DNA of 64,000 bases from Deltaproteobacteria bacterium (GTDB taxonomy: Bacteria; Myxococcota_A; UBA796; SXON01), in assembly GCA_947486185.1 (NCBI GenBank), contig CANKTH010000004.1, positions 35,529 to 99,528 on the forward strand, read 5' to 3'. This document shows positions 34,846 through 43,312 of the stretch, piece after piece. The translations under genes and the position numbers were made by a program. Position 1 is the stretch's first letter; every line of letters starts with the position of its first letter. The notes beneath the pieces were generated by a model. The model worked only from the letters and a program-made list of their open reading frames with translations, made no database searches and had not been told where the DNA came from.

Positions 34846-34957
34846 AGGTCGGCCTAACGTCGGGAGACGCGGGGTGCTGGCGTGATTGCATCAACCCAGG
34901 CTTCTTCCTTTCGAACTCACGTCGCTCCGCTTCGCGTCTCGCCGCCAGCCCACCCCC

Positions 34958-35884
34958 TCACTCGGGCAGTGCTTTCGCTGGCTCCTGGCTCGGCTCCGGC
35001 TCGAAGGCCGCCACCGCCCCGGCCTTCAGTGACACGGGAAAGTCGAGTCCGAGCCTCGTGCTGGTGGCTTCGAGCTCCGCGAGCACCTTTCGGCACTCGG
35101 CGCTGTTCAGGCTCCGTGACCGGACCGCCGCGAGCCGGTCCGGATCGGTTGGGAGCGGCTCCTCGGGCGCCACTGCGCGGATCTCTTCAATCAAGGTGCC
35201 CAGAACGCGCCGAATGAGCTCTTCTTTCTCGCGGCCGGCCTGATCTTTGGCCTTGGCCGGCTCGGCCGCAACTTTGGCCTCCGTCGTCGACGCCTCCCCG
35301 GCTCCGTCCAGGCTCGTCGCCTCCGCTACCGGCCCGAGCGCGGGCTCCGGCGGATCGGTCCGTCGCGCCGGCCCCAACGGATCCTTCTCGACCAACACCG
35401 ATTCCTCTTCCTCGTTGACCCCTAAACCCACGGCGAGCCGTGACTCCTCGCCGAGCAGGCTCGGTAACAGACCGCCGATACGCCCGCCGGGTCCGCCCGC
35501 GCCGGGTCCCCCCGGCCCGCGCGCCCCGGGACCTGACCCGGCGCCGCCGCGACCCTGACGATCTTTCCCTTCCGACACGGCGCCGACGCCAGCCCGGCCG
35601 GGCTCATCGACCTTCCCGCTCACCGCGGCCATAGGCGGAAAAAAGAAGGTGCTCGGCGGCTGTTCCTTTACCAGCGCCACCAGCTCAGCCGCGTCGACAC
35701 CGCCGCTCTGGTCCCGATCGATCCGCTCGAACGGAGGCGCGTGGAAGGCGACTTTTCCGAGCTCTCTTTTGTCGAGCGTGCCATTGCCGTCGGCGTCCAG
35801 GCGCACCAGGGTCGGCGTCAGCACCGCCTCGGCGGTCCACGTAGGCGCCGGATCGGCGCAGGCGAGCAGCAGGATCAGGGTCAC
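34958..35884 (-). CDS. EF-hand lipoprotein
   Basis: Protein of about 308 aa. I place the start at GTG 35882-35884, giving the genome's usual 4-base GTGA overlap with the sulfatase stop; TTG 35896 is the alternative. The short lipobox LLAC is followed by two EF-hand loops, DADGNGTLDKRE (with LDADGNG) and DRDQSGGVDAAE, both with calcium ligands at canonical positions. A Gly/Ala/Pro-rich middle and a helical C-terminus follow. Calcium binding is well supported; partner and role unknown. It is downstream of, and coupled to, the sulfatase-fold lipoprotein. Confidence 0.7.
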   Translation of the reverse strand: MTLILLLACADPAPTWTAEAVLTPTLVRLDADGNGTLDKRELGKVAFHAPPFERIDRDQSGGVDAAELVALVKEQPPSTFFFPPMAAVSGKVDEPGRAGVGAVSEGKDRQGRGGAGSGPGARGPGGPGAGGPGGRIGGLLPSLLGEESRLAVGLGVNEEEESVLVEKDPLGPARRTDPPEPALGPVAEATSLDGAGEASTTEAKVAAEPAKAKDQAGREKEELIRRVLGTLIEEIRAVAPEEPLPTDPDRLAAVRSRSLNSAECRKVLAELEATSTRLGLDFPVSLKAGAVAAFEPEPSQEPAKALPE

Positions 35885-37350
35885 TGGACGTCCCAATAGC
35901 CGCGCGCACGCAGGGCTTCGCGTAGCGCGGGTGGGAGCTCCTCGGGGGCCTGGCGCGGGGCCGGCTCCAAGGAGCGTAACCAGGTGACCAGCGCCGTCCG
36001 CATCTTGGCCTTTTCCACGAGATCGAGGTCGGCAGGCTGCGCATCGAAGCCCGGGCCGGTCAGCGAGGCCGCTTCGATCAGGTCCGGCACGATCGCCGCG
36101 TAGGCATAGACGCCTGTGTAGGTCAGCCGGCCTTTCGGGCCGCGGGCCGACACCGAGCGCATCCGGTCGTTGCCGGTCGTAAAGGCATAATCCCGCCCCT
36201 TCCAGTCTTCTCCTCGCGCGGCCGGCATCAGCGAGCGCCCCCGGGCTTCCCCCGGCGGGGCCGCCCCGGCCAGCTCCAGCAGGGTCGGCATCACGTCGAC
36301 CAGCTCCACGAGGCCCGTGTGGACCACCCCACGGGGAACCTCGCTCATCCGGTCGGGCAGCCGTAATATCAGCGGGACGTGGGACTCCTCGTCGTGGGTG
36401 CCACAGCAGTGATTGAAGTAGCCATACTCCCCCAACTGTTCTCCGTGGTCTCCCAACACCATGACGGCGGTGTTCTCCAACAGACCGCGCTCCGCCAGCC
36501 CCACCATCAGGAGCCCGAGCTGGGCGTCCGCGTAGCTCACGGCGCCATCGTAGATCTTACGTACAAACTCGATATCGTCGGTGTTCGTGCTCTGGGCCGG
36601 GCGCCGGCTCCGGCCGATACGCGCCTGGAGGTCGGCCACCGCCTCTTCGGAGTAGTTTCGGAGGTAGCTGCTGTGTACGATGTCGAGCGGCGAGGTGTCG
36701 TTCAGGAGCTTGCCGTGCACCAGCCGCTCGGTGCCGGTCCGTACCGCGAGCTGGCCGGGGCCCTGGTAGCCCAGGTCGCCGTACAGATAGCCGAAGGGGG
36801 TGGGCTTCAGGTAGTGGACGTGGGTGTCATAACCATGGATGAAGGTGAAAAAAGGCTTTGTGTGGTCCCGCTTGTCGATCCACTGGAGGGCGGCCGGCGC
36901 CGACCGCCACAACGAAGCGAAGTCCTCCGGGGAGTTATACTGGTCGAAGCCGACGTTGAGCTTCATCGCAGGGTTGAGGTCACCCCCTCCGACAAAAGCA
37001 GCGGTCTGGTACCCGTAGATCTTCAGCACCTCCGCGAGCAGCGGTTTGTCAGGCCCGAGCGCGGGGGCCCGGCCGGAGCCCACCTCCTCCACTGGATAGC
37101 GGCTGGTGAAGAAGCTCGCGTGGCTTGGAGCGGTGATGACCGCTTGACTGTAAGCCTGGGTGAACCGGGCTCCTTCAGCGGCGAACCGGTCGAGGTTGGG
37201 GCTCAGCCCATTCGGATTTCCGAAGGCCCCCAGACGGTCCGCGCGGAGCGTGTCGATAGACACGAGGATCAGGTTGGGCGGGGGCGCCGGGTCGGCCGCC
37301 GGCGCGGTGCCGCAAGCACTCAGGAGCAGGGACGGGAGGAGGGACCACAT
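35881..37350 (-). CDS. Sulfatase-fold (alkaline phosphatase superfamily) lipoprotein
   Basis: Protein of 489 aa, lipobox LLLSAC at Cys13. Metal-site motifs are present: SIDTLRADR (Asp33), LGDHGEQLGEYG and GTHDEESH. The nucleophile segment reads T73-A-P-S-H-A-S, so Thr stands where sulfatases have the formylglycine-forming Cys or Ser of CxPSR. Thr nucleophiles occur in phosphotransferases and other superfamily members, so sulfatase activity should not be assumed. Envelope-located hydrolase or transferase of sulfate or phosphate groups is the best description. Confidence 0.8.
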   Translation of the reverse strand: MWSLLPSLLLSACGTAPAADPAPPPNLILVSIDTLRADRLGAFGNPNGLSPNLDRFAAEGARFTQAYSQAVITAPSHASFFTSRYPVEEVGSGRAPALGPDKPLLAEVLKIYGYQTAAFVGGGDLNPAMKLNVGFDQYNSPEDFASLWRSAPAALQWIDKRDHTKPFFTFIHGYDTHVHYLKPTPFGYLYGDLGYQGPGQLAVRTGTERLVHGKLLNDTSPLDIVHSSYLRNYSEEAVADLQARIGRSRRPAQSTNTDDIEFVRKIYDGAVSYADAQLGLLMVGLAERGLLENTAVMVLGDHGEQLGEYGYFNHCCGTHDEESHVPLILRLPDRMSEVPRGVVHTGLVELVDVMPTLLELAGAAPPGEARGRSLMPAARGEDWKGRDYAFTTGNDRMRSVSARGPKGRLTYTGVYAYAAIVPDLIEAASLTGPGFDAQPADLDLVEKAKMRTALVTWLRSLEPAPRQAPEELPPALREALRARGYWDVQ

Positions 37351-37390
37351 CGGTGCGGCACGAGGGAGGACGCGGCATCATAGCCTGCCC

Positions 37391-37427
37391 GACGCCGAGG
37401 CGGCGCGGGCCGGTGGCCCTCGGCGTC
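37391..37427. promoter_or_regulatory. 10-bp inverted repeat in a divergent intergenic region
   Basis: GACGCCGAGG at 37391-37400 and CCTCGGCGTC at 37418-37427 are perfect reverse complements 17 bases apart, in the 109-base gap between the sulfatase-fold gene and the SDR gene. Since both genes leave the region, a protein site or 5' leader hairpin is likelier than a terminator. Confidence 0.35.
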
Positions 37428-37459
37428 CCGCAACGACGGCGCCCGGTTAGTCTCGGTCG

Positions 37460-38182
37460 ATGAACGAGCCGAAGGAGGACCGGCCAACCGCCCTGGTCAC
37501 GGGGGCTGGGGTGCGGGTCGGGAGGGCGATCGCCGAAGAGCTGGCGTCGGCCGGCTACCGGGTGTGGCTGCACGCCTGGCGCTCCTTCGACGCGGCGGAG
37601 GCACTCGCTGACCGTCTGGGAGGTTCAGCGTTTGCAGCGGATCTTTCGCAGGTGAATGGTCCGGCGACGCTCGCGGCCGCTTTACCGGCTGGCCCGCTTC
37701 GGCTCCTCGTGTTCAGCGCTGGGATTTATAGCCGTCGGCGCTTCGTGAACGTTGACGTGGATGATCTTGAGAAGATGTGGGCAATGCACGTCCGCGCCCC
37801 CTTCCTGCTCACCCAGGCCCTTCTCCCGCGCTTGAGGCCGGGCGGCTCGGTGGTGTTCGTCACGGACGCATCGGTGGCGCGGCGCAGTCGGCGGGATGAC
37901 GCGATTTCGCACTATCTTCCCAGTAAAGCCGCGTTGGAGAGCCTCGCTCGCACCCTCGCGGTCGAGCTTGCGCCGGAGGTGCGGGTCAACGCGGTGGCGC
38001 CCGGCGCAGTTGTATTTGCTGACTTCGAAGACGCCGAGGACCGGGCAGCGGCGCTGGCGCGGGTGCCGCTGGGCCGGGAGGGCGATCCGCGGGACGTCGC
38101 GCGCGCGGTGCGGTTCTGCGCCGAGTCTCCCTATGTCACCGGCCAGGTGATTCAGGTGGATGGCGGGCTTTCGGTAGGCTGA
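37460..38182 (+). CDS. Short-chain dehydrogenase/reductase (pteridine reductase-like)
   Basis: Cytoplasmic NAD(P)H-dependent oxidoreductase of 240 aa. TGAGVRVG near residue 15 is the TGxxxRxG variant typical of pteridine/dihydrofolate reductase-like SDRs, with FSAGIY in place of NAG. Catalytic Ser (VTDAS), Tyr and Lys (HYLPSKAALESLA) are present. C-terminal VTGQVIQVDGGLS is typical of classical SDRs. Substrate is a guess (folate or pterin). Weak ribosome site. Single gene ahead of the AAA ATPase, 42 bases apart. Confidence 0.85.
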   Translation: MNEPKEDRPTALVTGAGVRVGRAIAEELASAGYRVWLHAWRSFDAAEALADRLGGSAFAADLSQVNGPATLAAALPAGPLRLLVFSAGIYSRRRFVNVDVDDLEKMWAMHVRAPFLLTQALLPRLRPGGSVVFVTDASVARRSRRDDAISHYLPSKAALESLARTLAVELAPEVRVNAVAPGAVVFADFEDAEDRAAALARVPLGREGDPRDVARAVRFCAESPYVTGQVIQVDGGLSVG

Positions 38183-38224
38183 GCGCCGACCGGCGCCGCG
38201 CGACGGCTCGGGATAGGGGGCGGT

Positions 38225-39931
38225 ATGGAACCACAACTTCCCCCCTGGGCTGAGCAGCTCCGCTCTCGTTATGTGTCGGGTGAATCAAGCGTATTTCTCA
38301 TCTATGGAAATGTGCGTGACCTGCAGCCCTGGACCGAGGCGGACGGCACGGTCCGCTACGTGGGCCTCCGCGATTTCCTCACCCGCTTCCTGGCGCGGAC
38401 TCGAGACGTCGTGGTCTACTACAACGTGTCCGAAGGTCTGGAATTCCCGAGTCGGGCGCAGTCGGCACGCTTCTCCCAGGTGATCAACGCACGCCGCGCC
38501 CTCGAGGGTCGGGCGCCGCTCGACAGCCTGCCCCGGAGCGTCGGGGATGTGTTGCCGCTCATCGAGGATCTGGTCACCGATCCGGTGCAGCGCGCTGGGG
38601 TGGTGCTCGACTATGCGGAGACAATCGTGCCTTCGGGTGAGCTGTCGTTCATGGGCGAGGCCGAGAAGGCCAACCTCGTGACCATGCTCCGTCTGGGCGG
38701 AGATCCTGGCCTGCTCCAGAGCGACAACCTCGTGCTCCTGGTCGCCGAAGCGCTCCCCGACATCAACAAGAGGCTGGTCGCCTCCAGTCACATCGCGCCC
38801 CTCGAAGTGCCACTCCCGGGCACCGACGAGCGCGCTGCCTTCCTCAAGACCGAGGATCGCCGTGGTATTCAGTTCGAGCTGAACGAAGAGCAGCTCGCCA
38901 AGACCACCGCCGGCCTGACGTTGATCCAGCTTCGCGGCATCCTGCGGAACGCCCGACAGTCGGGAGATCTGGTGACCTTCCGCACGGTCAATCGGCGGAA
39001 GAAGGCGATCCTGGAGCAGGAGTGTCACGGGCTGGTCGAGTTTGTGGATGCGAAGCACAGTTTTGCGCACGTGGGCGGCGCCGACGCGCTCAAGACCGAG
39101 CTGATGCGCGTGGCGGACGCGATTCGTTCAGGGCAGCGAAATCGTGTTCCAATGGGCATGATCTTCGTCGGCCCGATGGGGACCGGCAAGACCTTCGTCG
39201 CCGAAGCTTTTGCCACCGAGAGCGGCCTCACCTGCCTCAAATTCAAGAACTTCCGCGAAAAATGGGTCGGCTCCACCGAGGGCAACCTGGAGAAGATCCT
39301 CCAGGTGGTCGACGCGCTCGGTTATGTGTTGTTGATCCTCGACGAGGCCGACCGTTCGTTGGCCGCCGGGCAAGACAGCGACGGGGGCACCTCCTCCCGG
39401 GTGATCGCGCGGCTCAAGGAGTTCATGTCCGATACCTCCCACCGAGGCCGGGTCGTCATCCTCATGATGACCAACCGCCCAGACAAGCTCGACACCGATC
39501 TCAAGCGGCCCGGCCGTTTCGATCTGAAGATCCCGTTCTTCTTCCCGGAGTCCGCCGAGGAGCGCAGCGCCATCCTCGCGGCCGTCGCGCGGAAGCTCCA
39601 GATCGCCTTCGTGCCGGAGATCGATCTCTCGGTCGCGGCGGCCGGCACCCATGGCTACTCCGCAGCGGAGATTGAGTCGGTGCTTTTGGCCGCTGCCAAC
39701 TTTGCCGCGTGGGACGGCCGAGACAAGGTGGCCGTCGCGGACCTGGAGCGCGCGGTGGGGGACGTGATCCCGAGCCGGGACACGCGGATGCTGGAGTTCA
39801 TGGAGCTCCTCGCGGTCTTCGAGGCGTCGTCCAAACGTATGTTGCCCGCCCGTTATCAGGACCTCTCGACCCAGGACGTGCAGGAGCGGCTCGACCAGCT
39901 CCGAAGCCGGCTGGGTCCGCGCGCGGTCTGA
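38225..39931 (+). CDS. AAA-family ATPase
   Basis: Protein of 568 aa, AGGGGG 4 bases before ATG. The N-terminal half (about 1-270) resembles a degenerate ATPase or adaptor domain ([25 protein letters not shown]). The C-terminal AAA module has Walker A GPMGTGKT (about 317-324), Walker B LLILDEAD (about 370), sensor [13 protein letters not shown] and arginine-finger GRFD. The layout recalls Ycf46/SpoVK-like double-ATPase proteins whose first domain lost nucleotide motifs. Substrate or process not evident from neighbours. Confidence 0.8.
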   Translation: MEPQLPPWAEQLRSRYVSGESSVFLIYGNVRDLQPWTEADGTVRYVGLRDFLTRFLARTRDVVVYYNVSEGLEFPSRAQSARFSQVINARRALEGRAPLDSLPRSVGDVLPLIEDLVTDPVQRAGVVLDYAETIVPSGELSFMGEAEKANLVTMLRLGGDPGLLQSDNLVLLVAEALPDINKRLVASSHIAPLEVPLPGTDERAAFLKTEDRRGIQFELNEEQLAKTTAGLTLIQLRGILRNARQSGDLVTFRTVNRRKKAILEQECHGLVEFVDAKHSFAHVGGADALKTELMRVADAIRSGQRNRVPMGMIFVGPMGTGKTFVAEAFATESGLTCLKFKNFREKWVGSTEGNLEKILQVVDALGYVLLILDEADRSLAAGQDSDGGTSSRVIARLKEFMSDTSHRGRVVILMMTNRPDKLDTDLKRPGRFDLKIPFFFPESAEERSAILAAVARKLQIAFVPEIDLSVAAAGTHGYSAAEIESVLLAAANFAAWDGRDKVAVADLERAVGDVIPSRDTRMLEFMELLAVFEASSKRMLPARYQDLSTQDVQERLDQLRSRLGPRAV

Positions 39932-39952
39932 ATTCCTGAGGCCGGCGGGCGG

Positions 39953-40534
39953 TCAGGGGGCTGACGGGGCGAGGGGCCTTGGGTTGACGAGCGCGTTGAG
40001 CACGTGGTCCCGCCACTGCCCGTTGATATACAGGTAGTCCTTGGCATAACCCTCGACCGTGAAGCCCAGGCGGCGCAATACGGTGGCGCTCCGGGTGTTC
40101 TCGGGCAGGTGGTTGGCCATCAGGCGGTGCAGGCCCAGGGGCCCAAACGCGTAGGCGATCACCGCGCGCGCGGCCTCGGTCATCAAGCCTTGCCCCTCGT
40201 AGCGGGCGGCGATGCCATAACCCAGGTAGCTCGCCAGCCAGGCGCCGCGGTGGAAGGGTCCGAGGGAGCAGGTGGCGACCACCGGCCCGCCCAGCTCGAA
40301 AAACGCGACGAACCTGGCACTTCGGTCAAGTCTGAACTCCTTGCGCCGCTCACGGAGTCGCGTACGCCAGGCCTCTACGTCGAGGTGGTTGGCCGGCGTC
40401 GGAGGGTTGGTGGGCGCAAAATGCGCCTCGTTCTCGCGATAACTGGCCACCAGTGGAGCGGCCGCCTCCGGGCCGGGCAGCGTGAGCACCAACCGGTCGG
40501 TCCGGAGCACCGGGATCGTCGTCGGCGCAGGCAC
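39953..40534 (-). CDS. GNAT N-acetyltransferase, RimJ/RimL type
   Basis: Protein of 193 aa. GTG 40532-40534 places the start two bases after the aldolase stop; a longer start at 40597 would lie inside that gene. Features: LRTDRLVLTLPGPEAAAPLV, acetyl-CoA loop YGIAARYEGQGLMTEA, and LHRLMANHLPENTRSATVLRRLGF. RimJ-like proteins acetylate protein N-termini or small amines. The position after class I aldolase suggests co-transcription but no functional link. Confidence 0.8.
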   Translation of the reverse strand: MPAPTTIPVLRTDRLVLTLPGPEAAAPLVASYRENEAHFAPTNPPTPANHLDVEAWRTRLRERRKEFRLDRSARFVAFFELGGPVVATCSLGPFHRGAWLASYLGYGIAARYEGQGLMTEAARAVIAYAFGPLGLHRLMANHLPENTRSATVLRRLGFTVEGYAKDYLYINGQWRDHVLNALVNPRPLAPSAP

Positions 40535-40535
40535 C

Positions 40536-41609
40536 TCAGGCGACCGTGATCTGACCTTCGAGGTACACATCCTGAATCGCCTGGAGCAGCGCCACACCCT
40601 CGGCGCGCGGGCGTTGGAACGCTTTGCGACCTGAGATGAGCCCCATACCTCCGCCCCGCTTGTTGATGACCGCCGTACGTACCGCCTCGGCGAGGTCGCC
40701 AGCTCCGGTGGAGGCGCCGCCCGAGTTGATCAGGCCCACCCGTCCCATGTAGCTGTTGGCAACCATGTACCGCACCAGATCGATGGGGTGGTCCGTGGTG
40801 AGCTCACTGTAGATACGTTTGTCCGTTTTGCCGTATGACGAGCCCTTGTCCATGTTCAGTACGTTGAAGCCCCCGTTGTTCTCGGGGAGCTTCTGTTTGA
40901 CGATGTCCGCCTGGATCGTGGCGCCAAGGTGGTTGGCCTGGGAGCCGAGATCCGTCGAGACGTGGTAGTCCTTATCCTGCTTGAAGGCAGGGTTTCTCAG
41001 GTAGCACCACAGCACGGTCGCGAGGCCCAGCTCATGTGCGGCCTGGAATGCGGCGGAGACGTCGACGATCTGGCGCCCCGACTCGGGAGAGCCGAAGTAG
41101 ATCGTCGCCCCGACCGCAACCGCGCCCATGTCCCGCGCCTGCTTCACCGAGGCGAACATGATCTGGTCGAACTTGTTGGGGTAGGTCATGAGCTCGTTGT
41201 GGTTGAGCTTGAGCATCATGGGGATTCGATGGGCGTACTTCCGGCTCACCTGCCCGAGTACGCCGAGCGTGGAGGCGACCGCGGAGCAGCCGCCCTCCAT
41301 CGCCAGCTCCACGATGTTGGCCGGATCGAAATAGTCAGGGTTTTTCGCGAAGGACGCGCCCGCTGAGTGCTCGATGCCCTGGTCTACCGGCAGGATGGAC
41401 AGGTAGCCTGTGCCCCCGAGGCGCCCAGCGTCAAACATTGCCTGCAAGCTTCCTAGAACCGAGTTGCTCCGATCCGACGCGGCCCACACCCGGTCTACGA
41501 AGTCCGGGCCGGGCAGGTGCAGGCGGGACTTGGGGATGGTCTGACATTCGTGGCTGAGCAGAGGTTCGGCGTGGGCGCCGAGAAGGTCGACGATCTGCGG
41601 GTACGACAC
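40536..41609 (-). CDS. fbaB: Class I fructose-bisphosphate aldolase (FbaB/DhnA type)
   Basis: Glycolytic/gluconeogenic aldolase of 357 aa that uses a Schiff-base lysine and no metal. Family segments: [41 protein letters not shown] (the probable Schiff-base Lys lies here, about residue 230) and [14 protein letters not shown] for phosphate binding. Starts at GTG 41607-41609. The length and motifs match the bacterial and archaeal type I enzymes rather than class II zinc aldolases. Housekeeping gene. Confidence 0.85.
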   Translation of the reverse strand: MSYPQIVDLLGAHAEPLLSHECQTIPKSRLHLPGPDFVDRVWAASDRSNSVLGSLQAMFDAGRLGGTGYLSILPVDQGIEHSAGASFAKNPDYFDPANIVELAMEGGCSAVASTLGVLGQVSRKYAHRIPMMLKLNHNELMTYPNKFDQIMFASVKQARDMGAVAVGATIYFGSPESGRQIVDVSAAFQAAHELGLATVLWCYLRNPAFKQDKDYHVSTDLGSQANHLGATIQADIVKQKLPENNGGFNVLNMDKGSSYGKTDKRIYSELTTDHPIDLVRYMVANSYMGRVGLINSGGASTGAGDLAEAVRTAVINKRGGGMGLISGRKAFQRPRAEGVALLQAIQDVYLEGQITVA

Positions 41610-41742
41610 GGTGGACTCTCCGAGCGGCGAAGTTAGCTCAGATTGTTCCCGGAAGCGAGCGCCGCTGCCGGCGCCCGACCCCGGGTGCCCGTTGGCCCGG
41701 GCCGATGTCCACGCTGCCCTCGGGCGAGGTCCGCTCCTTCCG

Positions 41743-42816
41743 TCAGCGGCGCAACTTCTTCAAGAGCGCTTTGACCTGCTCGTTGTTGGGCTCGGCCTCC
41801 AACGCGGCCTGCACCTCTCGAGTGGCGTTGACGGCCATCTCCATGCCCAGGTAGTGCTCGGCGAGCGCGATGCGAAAACTGACGTTCTTGGGATCCTTCT
41901 GGACGGCCTTCCTGAGGAGCCCCATGAGCTGGCTCCGATCGGTGTCGCCTTCTTTCACCAGGGCCTGGTAGAGCTTGAACTCGGCGGCCCCGTTCGGACC
42001 GTCCGACTCCACGGCTTTTCGCAGCAGCGCGATCGCGTCGGTGCTCCGGCCATATTCGGCGGCTTGTTCGGCCTGATGCACGTACTGCTCCGCACGCAGG
42101 CTACGCGCCCTCTTTTGCGCGAGTACATAGAGCTGCTGGTAGGTGGCGTTTTTGGGGTCGTAACGGCTGGCGAGGTAGAGCTGGCTCTCCGCCTTCGCGA
42201 AGTGCCCTGCGTCATACTCTGCCTTTCCCGCCTCGTAGTACCGAGCCGCCCGCCCCAGCTGTTCCGCGAGCTGCGCCCCCAGCCGCGCAAGGGCCGGGGA
42301 CATCGCCGCCCTGGGCGCCGGTGCGCGGGTCGCGGCCACCGGTGGGAGCGTGTCGGCGCGGGGCGCGCGCGCCATGACCACCTCGTAGCCCTCGGGATCG
42401 GGAGGGAGGGAGGCGCGTGGCGGTGGTATCGGCGGCGTCTGCCCCGTCGAGGAGGCCCCGGGCGGGGGCGGGAACGGGCGCGCTGGAGGTGGGGCGGTGC
42501 CCGGGGGGGGGGCTTCGGGCATGAGCCCCGAGGCGCGGAGCTCGCCATCGTAGATTGTACGCTGGTTTTCGTCCCTGAGGACGTTGTATGCCCGGGTAGC
42601 GCGGATGAAGTTCTCGTCGATCACCAGGCTCAGGTTGCCGACGTCACGGCTGAAGAAACGGTCGGGGTGCCAATCGCGCGCAAACTGTCGATACCCGTCG
42701 TCCACCTGGGCCCGAGGTGCGTTCACGGAGACGCCGAGCAGCGTGTAGTGGTTGGTTGCTCGCGTCTTTTCGTCGATCGCGTCAATCTCCTGCTGGGTCA
42801 GGGGTCGTTTGGCCAT
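41743..42816 (-). CDS. DnaJ-domain protein with TPR-like C-terminus
   Basis: Protein of 357 aa. J-domain at about residues 20-90 ([15 protein letters not shown] in [17 protein letters not shown]), so it should stimulate an Hsp70. A Pro-rich linker (about 100-175) leads to tetratricopeptide-like helices ([52 protein letters not shown]). There is no zinc-finger, so it is a type III J-protein, a kind abundant in myxobacteria. Client unknown. Confidence 0.85.
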   Translation of the reverse strand: MAKRPLTQQEIDAIDEKTRATNHYTLLGVSVNAPRAQVDDGYRQFARDWHPDRFFSRDVGNLSLVIDENFIRATRAYNVLRDENQRTIYDGELRASGLMPEAPPPGTAPPPARPFPPPPGASSTGQTPPIPPPRASLPPDPEGYEVVMARAPRADTLPPVAATRAPAPRAAMSPALARLGAQLAEQLGRAARYYEAGKAEYDAGHFAKAESQLYLASRYDPKNATYQQLYVLAQKRARSLRAEQYVHQAEQAAEYGRSTDAIALLRKAVESDGPNGAAEFKLYQALVKEGDTDRSQLMGLLRKAVQKDPKNVSFRIALAEHYLGMEMAVNATREVQAALEAEPNNEQVKALLKKLRR

Positions 42817-42856
42817 TGCCGGAGCCTACCGGGCTCGCCCAGGTGGGGCAAGCCGG

Positions 42857-43312
42857 TCACCGGCGCAGGCGGTGGAGGATCCTGCTCAAGGTCGCCTTCA
42901 CCTTGCCTTGCGTCGCGCCTACCTCGGAGCGTCGGAATGGCGCGTCACCCCGCAAGACGGCGCGCGCAAACTCCGGCGTCGCCGCGTCGTCCACCTCTCC
43001 GGCGAGGTAGCCGGTCACCAGATGCGCGCGAGCCACCTCGACCGGGGGCGCCTCGGCGCTGTACAAGAGGACCCCGACGCGCGGGAAGGGGGCGAGATCG
43101 GTGCGCAACCGCTGGGCCTGCCGCAAGAGCTCCAATCCTTGAGGGCCGCCGCCGGCGAGCAGGATGCCGTCGGGCCGCATGCTCCGGGCGAGCCGCAGGA
43201 GGTCTTCCCCTTCTGAGACGCTGCGCAAGGTGGCAACGTCGCGTAGGCTTGCGATCAGGCTCAGTCTTCTCGCCGGGTCGGCGCAGGCGACGAGCAGGAG
43301 CGGGGCCTTCAA
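42857..43312 (-). CDS. Receiver-like protein
   Basis: Protein of 151 aa. I start it at TTG 43310-43312, which overlaps the FG-GAP gene stop as TTGA; the upstream Arg/Pro-rich stretch belongs to that gene's end in another frame. The body looks like a response-regulator fold (LLLVACADPARRLSLIASL, MRPDGILLAGGGPQGLELL, VGVLLYSAE), but no clear phospho-acceptor Asp in the LxD position is visible, so it may be a pseudo-receiver. Function unknown. Confidence 0.5.
   Translation of the reverse strand: MKAPLLLVACADPARRLSLIASLRDVATLRSVSEGEDLLRLARSMRPDGILLAGGGPQGLELLRQAQRLRTDLAPFPRVGVLLYSAEAPPVEVARAHLVTGYLAGEVDDAATPEFARAVLRGDAPFRRSEVGATQGKVKATLSRILHRLRR

Noticed and set aside
41628..41700. tRNA-like D-arm TTAGCTCAG
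   Set aside because: No matching acceptor stem, anticodon arm or T-arm (GGTTCGAAT type) follows within tRNA length.
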